From: Mansonella perstans
Lineage: Eukaryota; Nematoda; Chromadorea; Rhabditida; Onchocercidae
Length of the DNA: 64,000 nucleotides
Direction: 5' to 3'
Assembly: GCA_037074765.1 (NCBI GenBank)
Contig: JBAMDO010000576.1
Span: 248,001-312,000, forward strand
Shown here: positions 13,901 to 23,021 of the stretch, piece by piece
Layout of the letters: every line of letters starts with the position of its first letter
Numbering within the stretch: the first letter of the stretch is position 1
Made by a program: the position numbers and the translations under genes
Notes under the pieces: model-generated
Told to the model about the DNA's origin: nothing
Database searches by the model: none
Seen by the model: the letters and a program-made list of their open reading frames with translations, nothing else

Positions 13901-16900
13901 ATTTTTACAAAATATGCTATAATTGAGAATAATTCATCGATTAACTTCTGGACTTCTCACTTTACAATCATGCGATAATAAAATGCAAATTAATTGGAAT
14001 ATGATTTTTTTTGAAAGTTTGATGTCTTAAAATTAATTAAATGCTTAAGTTTTTAACACTTCTTTAATTTAATCCAAATTTTTTATTAGTGTGGTGGGAA
14101 ACGCTCCGCAAAAAATACAGTATAATTTAACGAGCACACGATGTTTTTTCTAATGCATGAACAAATTAAAAAAGGCTTATTACGTTCTTGAGTGGAAGAA
14201 TATGATTTAATGATTTAATGGATACTGTGGACCAACAACTCAGAAGGACACTCAGAGAAAAAAGAAAGTATTTTTCATAAGAGGATCAAGGTCATCTCGA
14301 GGCAAACAGTTCATTAGAAGCATCTTCAGTTGAGAACGATTCTCAAAACTTCTTTCATAAACTTATTTTGTGACCTAGAAAAATGATTCTTTGAAAGACA
14401 AATGTTGATTGACTAAATGGTATATAAGACTGAAATTTTCTAATAGGAAAAAGAGAATTGCACAGGTCGTATAACATAGGGAAAACAATAAGCGCTTGAA
14501 ACATTGCGTATTTTTACAATGATGCGAATTATTAATAAACCAGTGAAAAAGGCCTTAAAATCTCGACTTTTAGCATCTCGGCTTCTTTAATTTTTGAAAG
14601 AACTTGTTCGAGTATGGACCGAATTTTTCCATTTTTCCAGGCAGACCCTCGCGCAGTGATTATATCTTTAACAGTAATTGTTAGCTTCCATCAAAATTTA
14701 GTTACCAAGCTGGATCGAGCATTTCGTATTCAATGTGCGTACATGGAAGGCAGTAAGACGATCGATGTTGATTTAAGCGTTAGGTTAGTTTTTTTTATAA
14801 CTTTCATGGGCCTATTGGAATCTTCGAGATTATCAAAACATTTGGCATTATCATTAAATGCAGCAAAGTTTGGATCTAGTCAAGACTAACTATGTTATCT
14901 GCACTTCATGATAACTTCTGCTCCTAATTCTATAGAGATAAGTCAACCCAAACTAATCTTTTGCTTGAAAAGTATGATAAACTGAAATTTCCAGTATGCC
15001 ACCAAGTATAGAAGTGGAGTCAAAAATTAAATCACCACAATGTATTTATACAGTTAAGAGTCCTTCCGGGAAAGTAATTACGAGTGCTCGGGTTGGTGAG
15101 CTTGTTGAGCACCAATGGATTTGCGAAAGCCCTTTCAAAGGTTATTGAAAAATATTTTGAACTGATTGTATTTTAAGCACGCTAAGAGGTTTGAAATACC
15201 TTTCCTTATTAGGTTGAATTTCTTAATTTGAAATTAAGTTAGAAGTTTTTTAACGCAATTCTCTATAATTGGTGTTATTTATGAACTTACTTTAAGGTAG
15301 TTTAAAACTGTTATTTGCTTAAAGTGACAATTCTACACTTTCCAAAACACTATCGTATTAAATCATAACTATAGTAGAATATTTTCGAATGAGTTTGTAA
15401 TTCTTATTTACGTACTTTTCTGGAATAAAGGAAACAATTTTCAGGAGTTCATGCAATGCTGGTAAAGAATTGTTATGCGGAATCAAATGATAACCTCAGA
15501 GTTTCTGTTATCGATGATAATGGGTTCGTCTCAATAATTTCTATTAATTTAATGCATGGATCAGAATGGTGAAATAGTCTTCGCCGACAGACAATTTTTC
15601 CAGTTATCTTTGCTAGAGTATATAAAGAAGACAAAAGTTATACCATTCCAATATAAGGTTTAAGATTTTTGGAATAAAAAAATGACTTGTATTAAATATT
15701 TTTGAACTTTTGGGTCTATGTTCCTTGACTTCAGTTCTAATGCAGGTGCCAAAATTGTATAAACTGAAATAGCAATCCAGTGTCGGGAAAGTTTTTGTAA
15801 CGTGGCACAGTCGAATCTCAAACTTGGGTAGTTAAACCGTTGCTTTGAATTGAGTTGCGTTGACACCTCAAACTGGGGTAATTAAACCTTTTATTAGAAT
15901 AATTGGATAACGCGAGATTAATGTAACAATTATGTAGAACGCATATTTAATGGTAACATTAACATATAATAAAGCGGTAATGATGAGGAGACTAGAACCA
16001 GTAGCCGTGGATATGAACAAATCCCAAAAATGGTCCTTTTGGGATGATTGAGAGTTTATATACTGAGTATTGTAGGCGGAGAAAACTTGTATTAATGAGT
16101 TAAGTTATAAGAAACTAAAGATCATAAAAATTAAATCCTTTGTACAGATAAGCTTGGTTGAGAAGGTACAATATATTGCATGTAAGCATAAGCATCAAAC
16201 AAAGGATTTTGACACAGTTACAGAATGGTTTTGGTTAATAAGATGTTAATTGCAGCTGCCTCTTTGTTAGTTTATGGTAGGAAAGAGTTTGACAGCTTAT
16301 AATTGGAACAAAGAGATTAAACATTACGAAATTAATTAGGTGGCTCATAAAAGCCGTTAATACAATCAGATTTAAACCCTATTGGGAATTTCGGAATTTC
16401 GCGACACTCCCAAAGGGAGGAGAGAGAAGAAGCTAGAGTGGGGATTGAGGGTAGTTATGGTTATAATTCCTTTATCGCTCTTTGTTGTTGTTGTTGATCT
16501 TTTAACACATCCCATTGTTTGGTACGGCTGTTGCTTGTATTGCCCAATTTCTTGTGGCACTTCTTGTTCGGCTAGCGATAGGTTGTTCTGGTTCATCTTC
16601 CTGTTTCTTGTCTAATTCCTCTTCCATATCGTTAGAAGCATCTATTTCCATGGGGCATAGCATGTTAATCGACCGATTAAGTTGCTTCCCATTAGGCATT
16701 TGGATTGTGGCACTCCTGCTAACATAGGTCCAAGCTTGGTGTGGAGTAAGGAAAATCCGGATTTCAATTTTTGCGCTTTTCCTATTTGGATAAATTTGAA
16801 GAAGTAGTCCGTCCCAATGAGTATATCCGGTTGTTTCCAATAACTTTTAGGGCCTTCTAATTGGTCCTGGTCGATTATCGAGGTTAAATCCTGATCCTTT

Positions 16901-19900
16901 AAGTTGACTACTTGTAATTTATTTGCCAAGTAATCGATCGTGTTAGCCTCAAACCAGATAACTTTATCCGGTCCTATTTTTGCTTCAATTTTTACTTTGG
17001 TTGTGGGATGTCGCATTGGTTTCTTAGTGCCAAATGAAGCAATCCGTATTTCACCTTCTTCTTTTCCTTGAAGATTAAGGCGCTTTGCTAGATCCTTAGT
17101 TATAAAGGATAATTGCGAGCCGCTATCAAACAATGCTAGGGCCCTTTCTTGGATTTTTGGGTTTCTTGGGTTACCTACTGTGATTTCTTTGCACAAGAGT
17201 AAAACTTCTTTGGCTCCTTGATTTGACCCTCGTATCGTTGAATTGGTCGAGGTTGGAGAAGTCGGAGTCTGATCGACTGGCCCAACATTTTGTACGCCAT
17301 AATTGATATGACACAATGCACTATGGTGTGGACCTTTGCAGTAGAAACATTTTTGTTTGCTCCTACTGCAATCCTTTGCCTCATGTCCTTTGTTAAGGCA
17401 ATTGAGGCATGCTTTGATTACCCCCAGTCGTTCCAATCGTTTTTTGAGAGTGGGATACTCCTGGCAGTCGGTATCCCAATGTTTCTTATTACAAAAGGCA
17501 CAAGGTTTCCGTGGTTTTCTCGTTGTAACCTCTCTTGACTCGTTGACTGCTGTATGACCCTTTGAATTAGATTGCTCGTTTGCAGCAAGGGCAGATGTTT
17601 CTCCTCTGGTATTACGTGGAAACTTATGAGGCTTATAATCTTGTGAATCCTTTGCCTTTCCACTACTAGAGAAGTGACTTCTGGCCATTTCCTCTTTTCT
17701 ATCAATCAGTTTCCATAAGAATGATCGGAGTTTAGCAACCGACCATACTTGCTCTTTCTCTTTTTGTTCATACACCTTCTCTAGAGCCCAATTCGGCAGT
17801 CTTGCCTCGATGATGTATTCAAAGATAGTTTGTTCCAGATTCTCCCCTAGGGCTTCCAACTGTCGGAATACTCTTTCCATCGCTTCGACTGTTTCTTCCC
17901 AATCTCTTTCGCTCCCCTTAATGGAATCCAATTCCTTGAAGAGGGACTTCTTGATGGTAGACGTTTTTCCAAATTTATTGATAAGAATATCTTTTATTGG
18001 TTCATAATTTTCGGGAGCGATGTCGTAGCCTCTGACAGCTAGCAAAGCCTCCCCTCGGAGACAAGAGAGTAAATAATTTAGCTTTTGAATGGCTGGAATC
18101 GGGTGCTTGTGGACTGCGGCCTCAAAGCCACTCCAAAATTGTCTCCATAACCTAGGGTCACCACTGAATGTTGGCAGGGGTAATTTAGGCAGGGTAACTG
18201 TTGATTCAACTGTTCGTGACGCTTGTTGTTGGAGTTCTTGTGGGACTGGTGATTCTATTTTAACCCTACCTAGTCCCTTTAATGCTTCTTCAATCTCCTG
18301 TAAATGTAATTCCCAAAGCACATGCAATTCCTTAGCGCTAGTTAACAAAGTTAAAATACCTTTTTCATTGATCACTTTCGCATATCTTTCTTCCTCTTCC
18401 ATCTTCTTCAGCGGCGACGAAACTGTCTGGATAAATTCCATCCATTTTTCTTTGGTCGATTCGATCATGCCAGTGTATAGTTCGAGGAATTTGATCTTTT
18501 GTTGAGGATTCTTCTTCTCGCCTCGCATTGTATGGAGAGCTCGTTGTTTGGTAGCTGCTCGTCGAGAGGCGTTAAGTCCAATCCTTGGTTTCCTCGATGA
18601 TTGTCCCAACTCTGTAGTACCGGTTCTATGTCCACAATAAAGTTGCTCGACATGGTTCCCGGCTCGTGGCACCAAAAAATATTGTCGGGAAAGTTTTTGT
18701 AACGTGGCACAGTCGAATCTCAAACTTGGGTAGTTAAACCGTTGCGTTGAGTTGGTTGCGTTGACACCTCAACTTGGTAATTAAACCTTTTATTAGAATA
18801 ATTGGATAACGCGAGATTAATGTAACAATTATATAAACGCTATTTAATGGTAACATTAACATATAATAAAGCGGTAATGATGAGAGAATAGAACCAGTAG
18901 CCGTGGATGTGAACAAATCCCAAAAATGGTCTTTTGGGATGATTGAGAGTTTATATACTGAGTATTGTAGGCGGAGAAAACTTGTATTAATGAGTTGAGT
19001 TATAAGAACTAAAGATCATAAAAAAGAAATCCTTTGTACAGATAAGCTTGGTTGAGAAAATACAATATATTGCATGTAAGCATAAGCATCAAACAAAGGA
19101 TTTTGACACAGTTACAGAATGGTTTTGGTTAATAAGATGTTAATTGCAGCTGCCTCTTTGTTAGTTTATGGTAGGAAAGAGTTTGACAGCTTATAATTGG
19201 AACAAAGAGATTAAACATTACGAAATTAATTAGGTGGCTCATAAAAGCCGTTAATACAATCAGATTTAAACCCTATTGGGAATTTCGCGTTATGAATTTC
19301 GCGACATCCAGTACATTTTTCACAGTATTTTTGAAATACATTCTGCTACAGAAATCTCAAAAAGAAGAGTTATTCGCTTCCATCTATTTTCAATTCGTTT
19401 AAATATATTTAATTTTGTTAAGCAATGTATATTTTGAGATGTACATTGGATCCTTATATTTTACCGAACCCGCAGTACGCATCAGATTTACTCTCAGTAA
19501 AAATACAAGCACCTGTTTTCAAATTTCCTGATCGTTCCGAAATTGGTTTCAAGTGTGATGTTCTAGTTTGTCTGCGAGAGCAATATGATTGTCAATTAAT
19601 AACGGTAAGCTTTTATTTTGCAAACCTGAACAATCTATTATTCTGAATAAGGAAATTTATATTATTAAACATTAGTGGAACTTTCAGTTCTTAAACTAAC
19701 AGTATGTTTTATTTAGTGTGAAGAAATTTGCGATTATATGCGCGATTATTTTGTAGTTCTGCGTAAAATGAATTTTTAATATGTGAGCTCAGCTTGATGA
19801 ATTAAATCCTTATCATAAAAGTTGTGTAGTTTGAAGAAAGTCTAATACACAGTCATTAGCTCCTAGTAGCTGTTGTAATAATTAAAAATGAAAAATATGA

Positions 19901-21529
19901 AAAAGTAATGGATTTATACTGCACATTATCCGGTCTATATTTTGAGAGAATAAAATGACCATTTCAAGCTTTTCCGAAAGCGCCTGTATAAATATTTTTT
20001 ATTTTGTACAGAACTGCCATCTTTTGATAGAGAAATTTAAATTGAGCTCTAATTCCGGATTACTTCTTTTAAATATGAAAAGTGCAAATTATAAATTTTT
20101 ATTGTTAAATGTACGGTAATAAAAAGAAATAAAATTCAAGGTGAGTTCAAATTGTTAAAGTTTTGAATTTGAATTTAAGAATTGCAGAGTAATGTGTAAA
20201 GCATTTAATTAAAAAGAGCGTGCACTTTTTTGCACTTGTCGTGCGTATTTCTATTCATTTCTTTGTCATTTCTTCCTCTCACTTTCCTCAAATTTTTGAA
20301 TAAAAATTGAATTCCATTACTGAATTCGAATTTTCTTAAAAATTGTCAACTTATCCCAACTGAAGTGGAACAAATCAATAGCATTTTGCATATTCTATCT
20401 TCAATTAGAAATATAATATACAAATACAAATAATACATCTCAATATAAATAATATATAAGTACATCTCTTATAGCAAAACATCATATCTATTATAATTTG
20501 CTAATAATAGCTATAATTTTTATATGGATATGATGAATATTAGGATGTATTTGTACTTCTAATTAATTCATATTCTGCAAGGAAATATACTAGTTCCTTA
20601 CTTTAAGCTCTTTAATAAGAGAAGTATCATTGCTACTTTGATTGAAGAATTTTCAATCATTGATCATCTTGCAGCCACCGAAGTGTTTTAATGGTAAACG
20701 AAAGCGTCGTGAGCTGTTCAACATTAGCAACAGCCTGGTTCTTCAAACGCAAAGGATCAACATCATCGATCTAGATGATGTTGCTGAAGGTACAGTGAGA
20801 GTTTATGACCTTTTTGACCTTTGGCTTAAGATATTTTTTGGGGAGAATTTGTTTGGAGAAACATAAAGTATACTGTCATGCAAATTTGGCTTAGTGCTGT
20901 CAGGTTTCCTTTTCATAAAACAATCATCGATAGGATTTGGTTTTGTTACTATCGCAGAGGTTGCTTATTCAGAACATTCAGTTGTTTCCGGTGTTGCATT
21001 ATCGCTGCTGGACTATTAAAACACCAATACACTGATAACGGAAACATTGATGACGTTTTCGCAAAATTACTTCATTTGCTTTGATTTTTTTTCCGAATTT
21101 ACAAAGCAGTAGCAATAATGAAATTAGACTATTCCTGACCTCAAAGGATATTTCTTGCTTAATTATGTTAAAAATTAGTGAAGAAGTAATGCGCATCATG
21201 GAGGATCCTTATTTCTCATCAAACTTTCTTTATCCAAGTCTTTATCACTCCCAGTGATCAATGTATGACTTTTTTTATCGGGTTAGGAAATTTATTTATC
21301 AAACCTTTTACCACAGATTTATCAGAATTAATACTAATTTGTAATTTGTGTTTAAAATTTATTTACAGAATTGGGATCAAAACAGATTTTAAATCCTTCA
21401 TTATCCAGTAAACCGTTGAGATATTGCTTGACGGTGACTCGATTTGCATGCATTATTGCAAGTACGACATTTCTAATTACGACTACAGTGACCTTCATTG
21501 GTGCTTCCATCTACGGTTCTTATTCGTAA
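10907..21529 (+). CDS. Cuticlin-like ZP-domain transmembrane protein, 458 aa
   Basis: Exons: 10907-10946, 12221-12382, 12774-12905, 13428-13660, 14641-14783, 14995-15140, 15445-15523, 19439-19604, 20675-20789, 21369-21529; phases agree. ZP cuticlins polymerise outside epidermal cells and shape the nematode cuticle. Seen in order: signal peptide (MDLLLLLFSFTQA); ZP-N (ECGNEFIRF, PFRGKLFVKG); a Ser/Thr-rich insert of about 110 residues containing CPPCPVC; ZP core resuming at LLIRLGNC and IVSFHQNLVTKLDRAFRIQC (about 185-230); ZP-C (about 236-367); a dibasic cleavage site KRKRR (375-379); and one C-terminal membrane helix (about 426-450) with a very short tail. This is the standard cuticlin layout. 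Oddities: intron 4 appears to use a GC donor at 13661, the exon-2 acceptor is TAGCAG (tandem), and intron 7 carries a retrotransposon. Exons 3-4, which form the insert, are the least certain part. Confidence 0.88.
15776..15780. repeat. Target-site duplication, left copy
   Basis: TCCAG immediately before the left LTR, repeated at 19307-19311 immediately after the right LTR. A 5-bp duplication is normal for Bel/Pao integrase. Confidence 0.92.
15817..15838 (-). promoter_or_regulatory. SL1-like 22-mer, copy A, left LTR
   Basis: On the minus strand this begins GGTTTAACTACCC and ends AAGTTTGAG. It matches the conserved nematode spliced leader SL1 (GGTTTAATTACCC then AAGTTTGAG) at 21 of 22 positions; position 8 is C instead of T. 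The full 22-nt length is matched end to end, which chance would not give. Confidence 0.85.
15867..15888 (-). promoter_or_regulatory. SL1-like 22-mer, copy B, left LTR
   Basis: On the minus strand this begins GGTTTAATTACCC and ends CAGTTTGAG, again 21 of 22 to SL1 (one A to C change). Its start is exactly 50 bases upstream, in element orientation, of the start of copy A. Confidence 0.85.
16502..16735 (-). pseudogene. Residual C-terminal tail of Bel/Pao polyprotein
   Basis: A second minus-strand frame after the protease region reads SRSATIQMPNGKQ, then NRSINMLCPMEID, then an acidic tail. This resembles the end of Bel/Pao polyproteins after integrase (a promoter-proximal phrase of the type PNG..RPINLLYPLE). 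It is joined directly to the protease region near 16727, in a different frame, so the RT to integrase part was removed by one deletion. Assignment rests on remembered family pattern. Confidence 0.6.
16642..18528 (-). CDS. Bel/Pao gag-protease polyprotein, truncated before reverse transcriptase
   Basis: An uninterrupted 628-residue frame from the Met of MRGEKKNPQQ (18526-18528); the open frame runs further upstream into the LTR, but that part overlaps the primer-binding site and is unlikely to be translated. Seen in order: a helical N-terminus; the DUF1759-type capsid region (LPLPTFSGDPRLWRQFW, LNYLLSCLRGEAL); three zinc knuckles, CAFCNKKHWDTDC, CLNCLNKGHEAKDC and CFYCKGPHHSALC; then a DUF1758 aspartic-protease-like domain with active-site DSGS in ALFDSGSQLSFI, ending near HTKLGPMLAG. 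After that the frame runs out of phase for a few residues to a stop. Gag packages element RNA and the protease would cut the polyprotein. RT is absent, so it could move only with help from a complete copy. The intact frame suggests limited decay since insertion. Confidence 0.9.
   Translation of the reverse strand: MRGEKKNPQQKIKFLELYTGMIESTKEKWMEFIQTVSSPLKKMEEEERYAKVINEKGILTLLTSAKELHVLWELHLQEIEEALKGLGRVKIESPVPQELQQQASRTVESTVTLPKLPLPTFSGDPRLWRQFWSGFEAAVHKHPIPAIQKLNYLLSCLRGEALLAVRGYDIAPENYEPIKDILINKFGKTSTIKKSLFKELDSIKGSERDWEETVEAMERVFRQLEALGENLEQTIFEYIIEARLPNWALEKVYEQKEKEQVWSVAKLRSFLWKLIDRKEEMARSHFSSSGKAKDSQDYKPHKFPRNTRGETSALAANEQSNSKGHTAVNESREVTTRKPRKPCAFCNKKHWDTDCQEYPTLKKRLERLGVIKACLNCLNKGHEAKDCSRSKQKCFYCKGPHHSALCHINYGVQNVGPVDQTPTSPTSTNSTIRGSNQGAKEVLLLCKEITVGNPRNPKIQERALALFDSGSQLSFITKDLAKRLNLQGKEEGEIRIASFGTKKPMRHPTTKVKIEAKIGPDKVIWFEANTIDYLANKLQVVNLKDQDLTSIIDQDQLEGPKSYWKQPDILIGTDYFFKFIQIGKAQKLKSGFSLLHTKLGPMLAGVPQSKCLMGSNLIGRLTCYAPWK
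18654..18674 (-). other. Probable primer-binding site
   Basis: On the coding strand, 8 bases inside the 5' LTR, the sequence reads TGGTGCCACGAGCCGGGAAC. Starting with TGG and followed by a T-arm-like GGGAACC, it looks complementary to a tRNA 3' end carrying CCA. I cannot name the tRNA from memory. Confidence 0.6.
18719..18740 (-). promoter_or_regulatory. SL1-like 22-mer, copy A, right LTR
   Basis: Identical to copy A of the left LTR: 21 of 22 matches to SL1, with C at position 8. It lies about 36 bases from the gag-side end of the 5' LTR and about 190 bases before the gag ATG. Confidence 0.85.
18768..18787 (-). promoter_or_regulatory. SL1-like sequence, copy B, right LTR
   Basis: Reads GGTTTAATTACC then AAGTTGAG: SL1 with one C and one T deleted. 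Together with the left-LTR copy B, which is full length with a different change, the ancestral copy B must have been a perfect or near-perfect SL1. Confidence 0.8.
19307..19311. repeat. Target-site duplication, right copy
   Basis: TCCAG directly after the right LTR end GCGACA, matching 15776-15780. Confidence 0.92.
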
Positions 21530-23021
21530 CATCGGTCTCTATCATCGCTTACCTAATTTGTAATTACATTTGTAACAAATATGCAATTTTCATGATTTCA
21601 AATTTTAAACGATTTCAAGCAGAATGCATGCCAGAGGATAACTTATTAGTGAGAATTTTAAAACTTCGAAATCCGTTTGTAAACATATCGCACTATGATG
21701 AGTTAGTGTCAAGGATTATTTGAAATTGTGCCGAGATGCATAGTAAAAAACAATTTAGGCATACTGCTCAATAAATTAGGTTTTCATAAAACAGTTAATA
21801 TGTGTATTTTCAATGAAACATTGGAAATCGAGATTAATATCTCGAACTTGCATTTATGCATGTCAATTAAATGCAAATTGGTGAAGATTGATGACCCGAA
21901 TTTAAAATTTATGTAAATATAAATTGCTCGCTAGTACTGAAGTTCATACCGACGAGCCAAAGCACTTTTTATGAAGATGATTTTAGATTTTTCCTCTGCT
22001 TGTTGATTGGCTATCTTTAAGATTGAGAACCGATCTTCATTCTTCTCGAATTATCACTGATAAGCAAGCCACATTTTTTCTGTATTACATAGAGAAAACA
22101 TTTATCAGATGATGGTTAGGTTCAGCCATAGACTTTTAAAATTTTCCAGCAAAAACGGTGAGAACTATTTCAAAAAATGTTCACAATTAATCTTGAGAAG
22201 AAACTCCTGAATCCGTGATGGGCAAGCAACTTTAAAAATGAACCTTAAAAATAAAAATGGGCAAGCAACTTTAAATGATCCATTCATTACAAATCAGTCT
22301 TCAAAGCATTTTTAATGATTAGTTTTGAAGTGACGGTATAATAGTGATGTAAGGAAAGTCTTAGTATTTCATGTCTCGGTATTCACTATCACTCATAGTG
22401 ATTAGATTTTCAAAATTTTATAACTCGATTATCAATATTTTAATCATTCCATCTATGAACGTATCTGTTTCTATTATTAAACTGAAATCCACATAGTTTT
22501 TACATGTCATCTCGCAAAAATTAAGTACTTCGAAAATATTCGAAACTGCAAGTATGAATTCAAGAATTCCAGTATTAGATGTCACACTAGCTTTTTATCT
22601 TAATTCTAGAATCATGATTTGCCAATGTAAAATAAGACAAGTAAATGAACATTGCTAAACTAAAAAAAAAAATCAGACGTAAAGCAGCGTATTAAAGCAC
22701 AGTAATTTGATTAGTCATTTTTTACTAACTGTAGTTATGATATGACGCAAAACAATAATGCACTGATAATGACATCAAAATTTCTGTACATAAAAATGTT
22801 ATACAAAAAGTATTTTTACTCCGAAATGCAATTTTAACTTTAACAAAAGGCTTGAAAACCTCAACTTATACAACGAAATAGACTATCTACAAAAATCCTC
22901 CAATGAAACTTCTACAAATTTCATTTCAAATCTTTCTCATTTCCATTCACTGAAATCTCCGTTCCCAATAATCCTTAAGAAAAATCAAAGTGAAAAGACG
23001 GATACAAAACAAGTTACAAAA
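21530..23021. other. Convergent intergenic region
   Basis: About 1.5 kb between the 3' ends of the ZP gene and smg-8, holding both 3' UTRs. I see no gene, RNA or repeat of note. A 62-codon frame at 21728-21916 has no supporting signal. Confidence 0.6.

Larger units (their letters stand above)
15781..16406 (-). repeat. 3' LTR (left copy, 626 bp)
   Basis: Begins TGTCGGGAAAG and ends TTTCGCGACA on the plus strand. It is a near copy of 18683-19306, differing by small indels, for example near 15841-15885 and at the end (the right copy has an extra GTTATG-like block). Two spliced-leader-like 22-mers lie at 15817-15838 and 15867-15888. No long purine tract is obvious at the inner edge on the coding strand (only GGGAG). 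Confidence 0.95.
15781..19306 (-). mobile_element. Bel/Pao LTR retrotransposon, internally deleted
   Basis: A 3,526-bp element bounded by two near-identical direct repeats of about 625 bp, each beginning TGTCGGG and ending GCGACA, flanked by TCCAG duplications. The coding strand is minus, so the right repeat is the 5' LTR. Inside are gag (DUF1759-like), three zinc knuckles and a retropepsin-like DUF1758 region, then directly the extreme C-terminal tail of the polyprotein. Reverse transcriptase, RNase H and most of integrase are missing, so the copy is non-autonomous. It sits antisense in intron 7 of the ZP gene (intron 15524-19438). LTRs differ by scattered substitutions and small indels, so the insertion is not brand new. 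Confidence 0.95.
18683..19306 (-). repeat. 5' LTR (right copy, 624 bp)
   Basis: Matches 15781-16406 with small differences and the same TGTCG...CGACA ends. In element orientation it precedes gag, so any promoter, transcript start and leader are here. It contains SL1-like copies at 18719-18740 (21 of 22) and 18768-18787 (20 nt, two single-base gaps). Confidence 0.95.

Noticed and set aside
16382..18505. Plus-strand open frames across the retrotransposon
   Set aside because: They are antisense shadows of the gag-protease frame and the LTR.
21728..21916. 62-codon plus frame after the ZP gene stop
   Set aside because: Lies in the probable 3' UTR and has no start or splice context.
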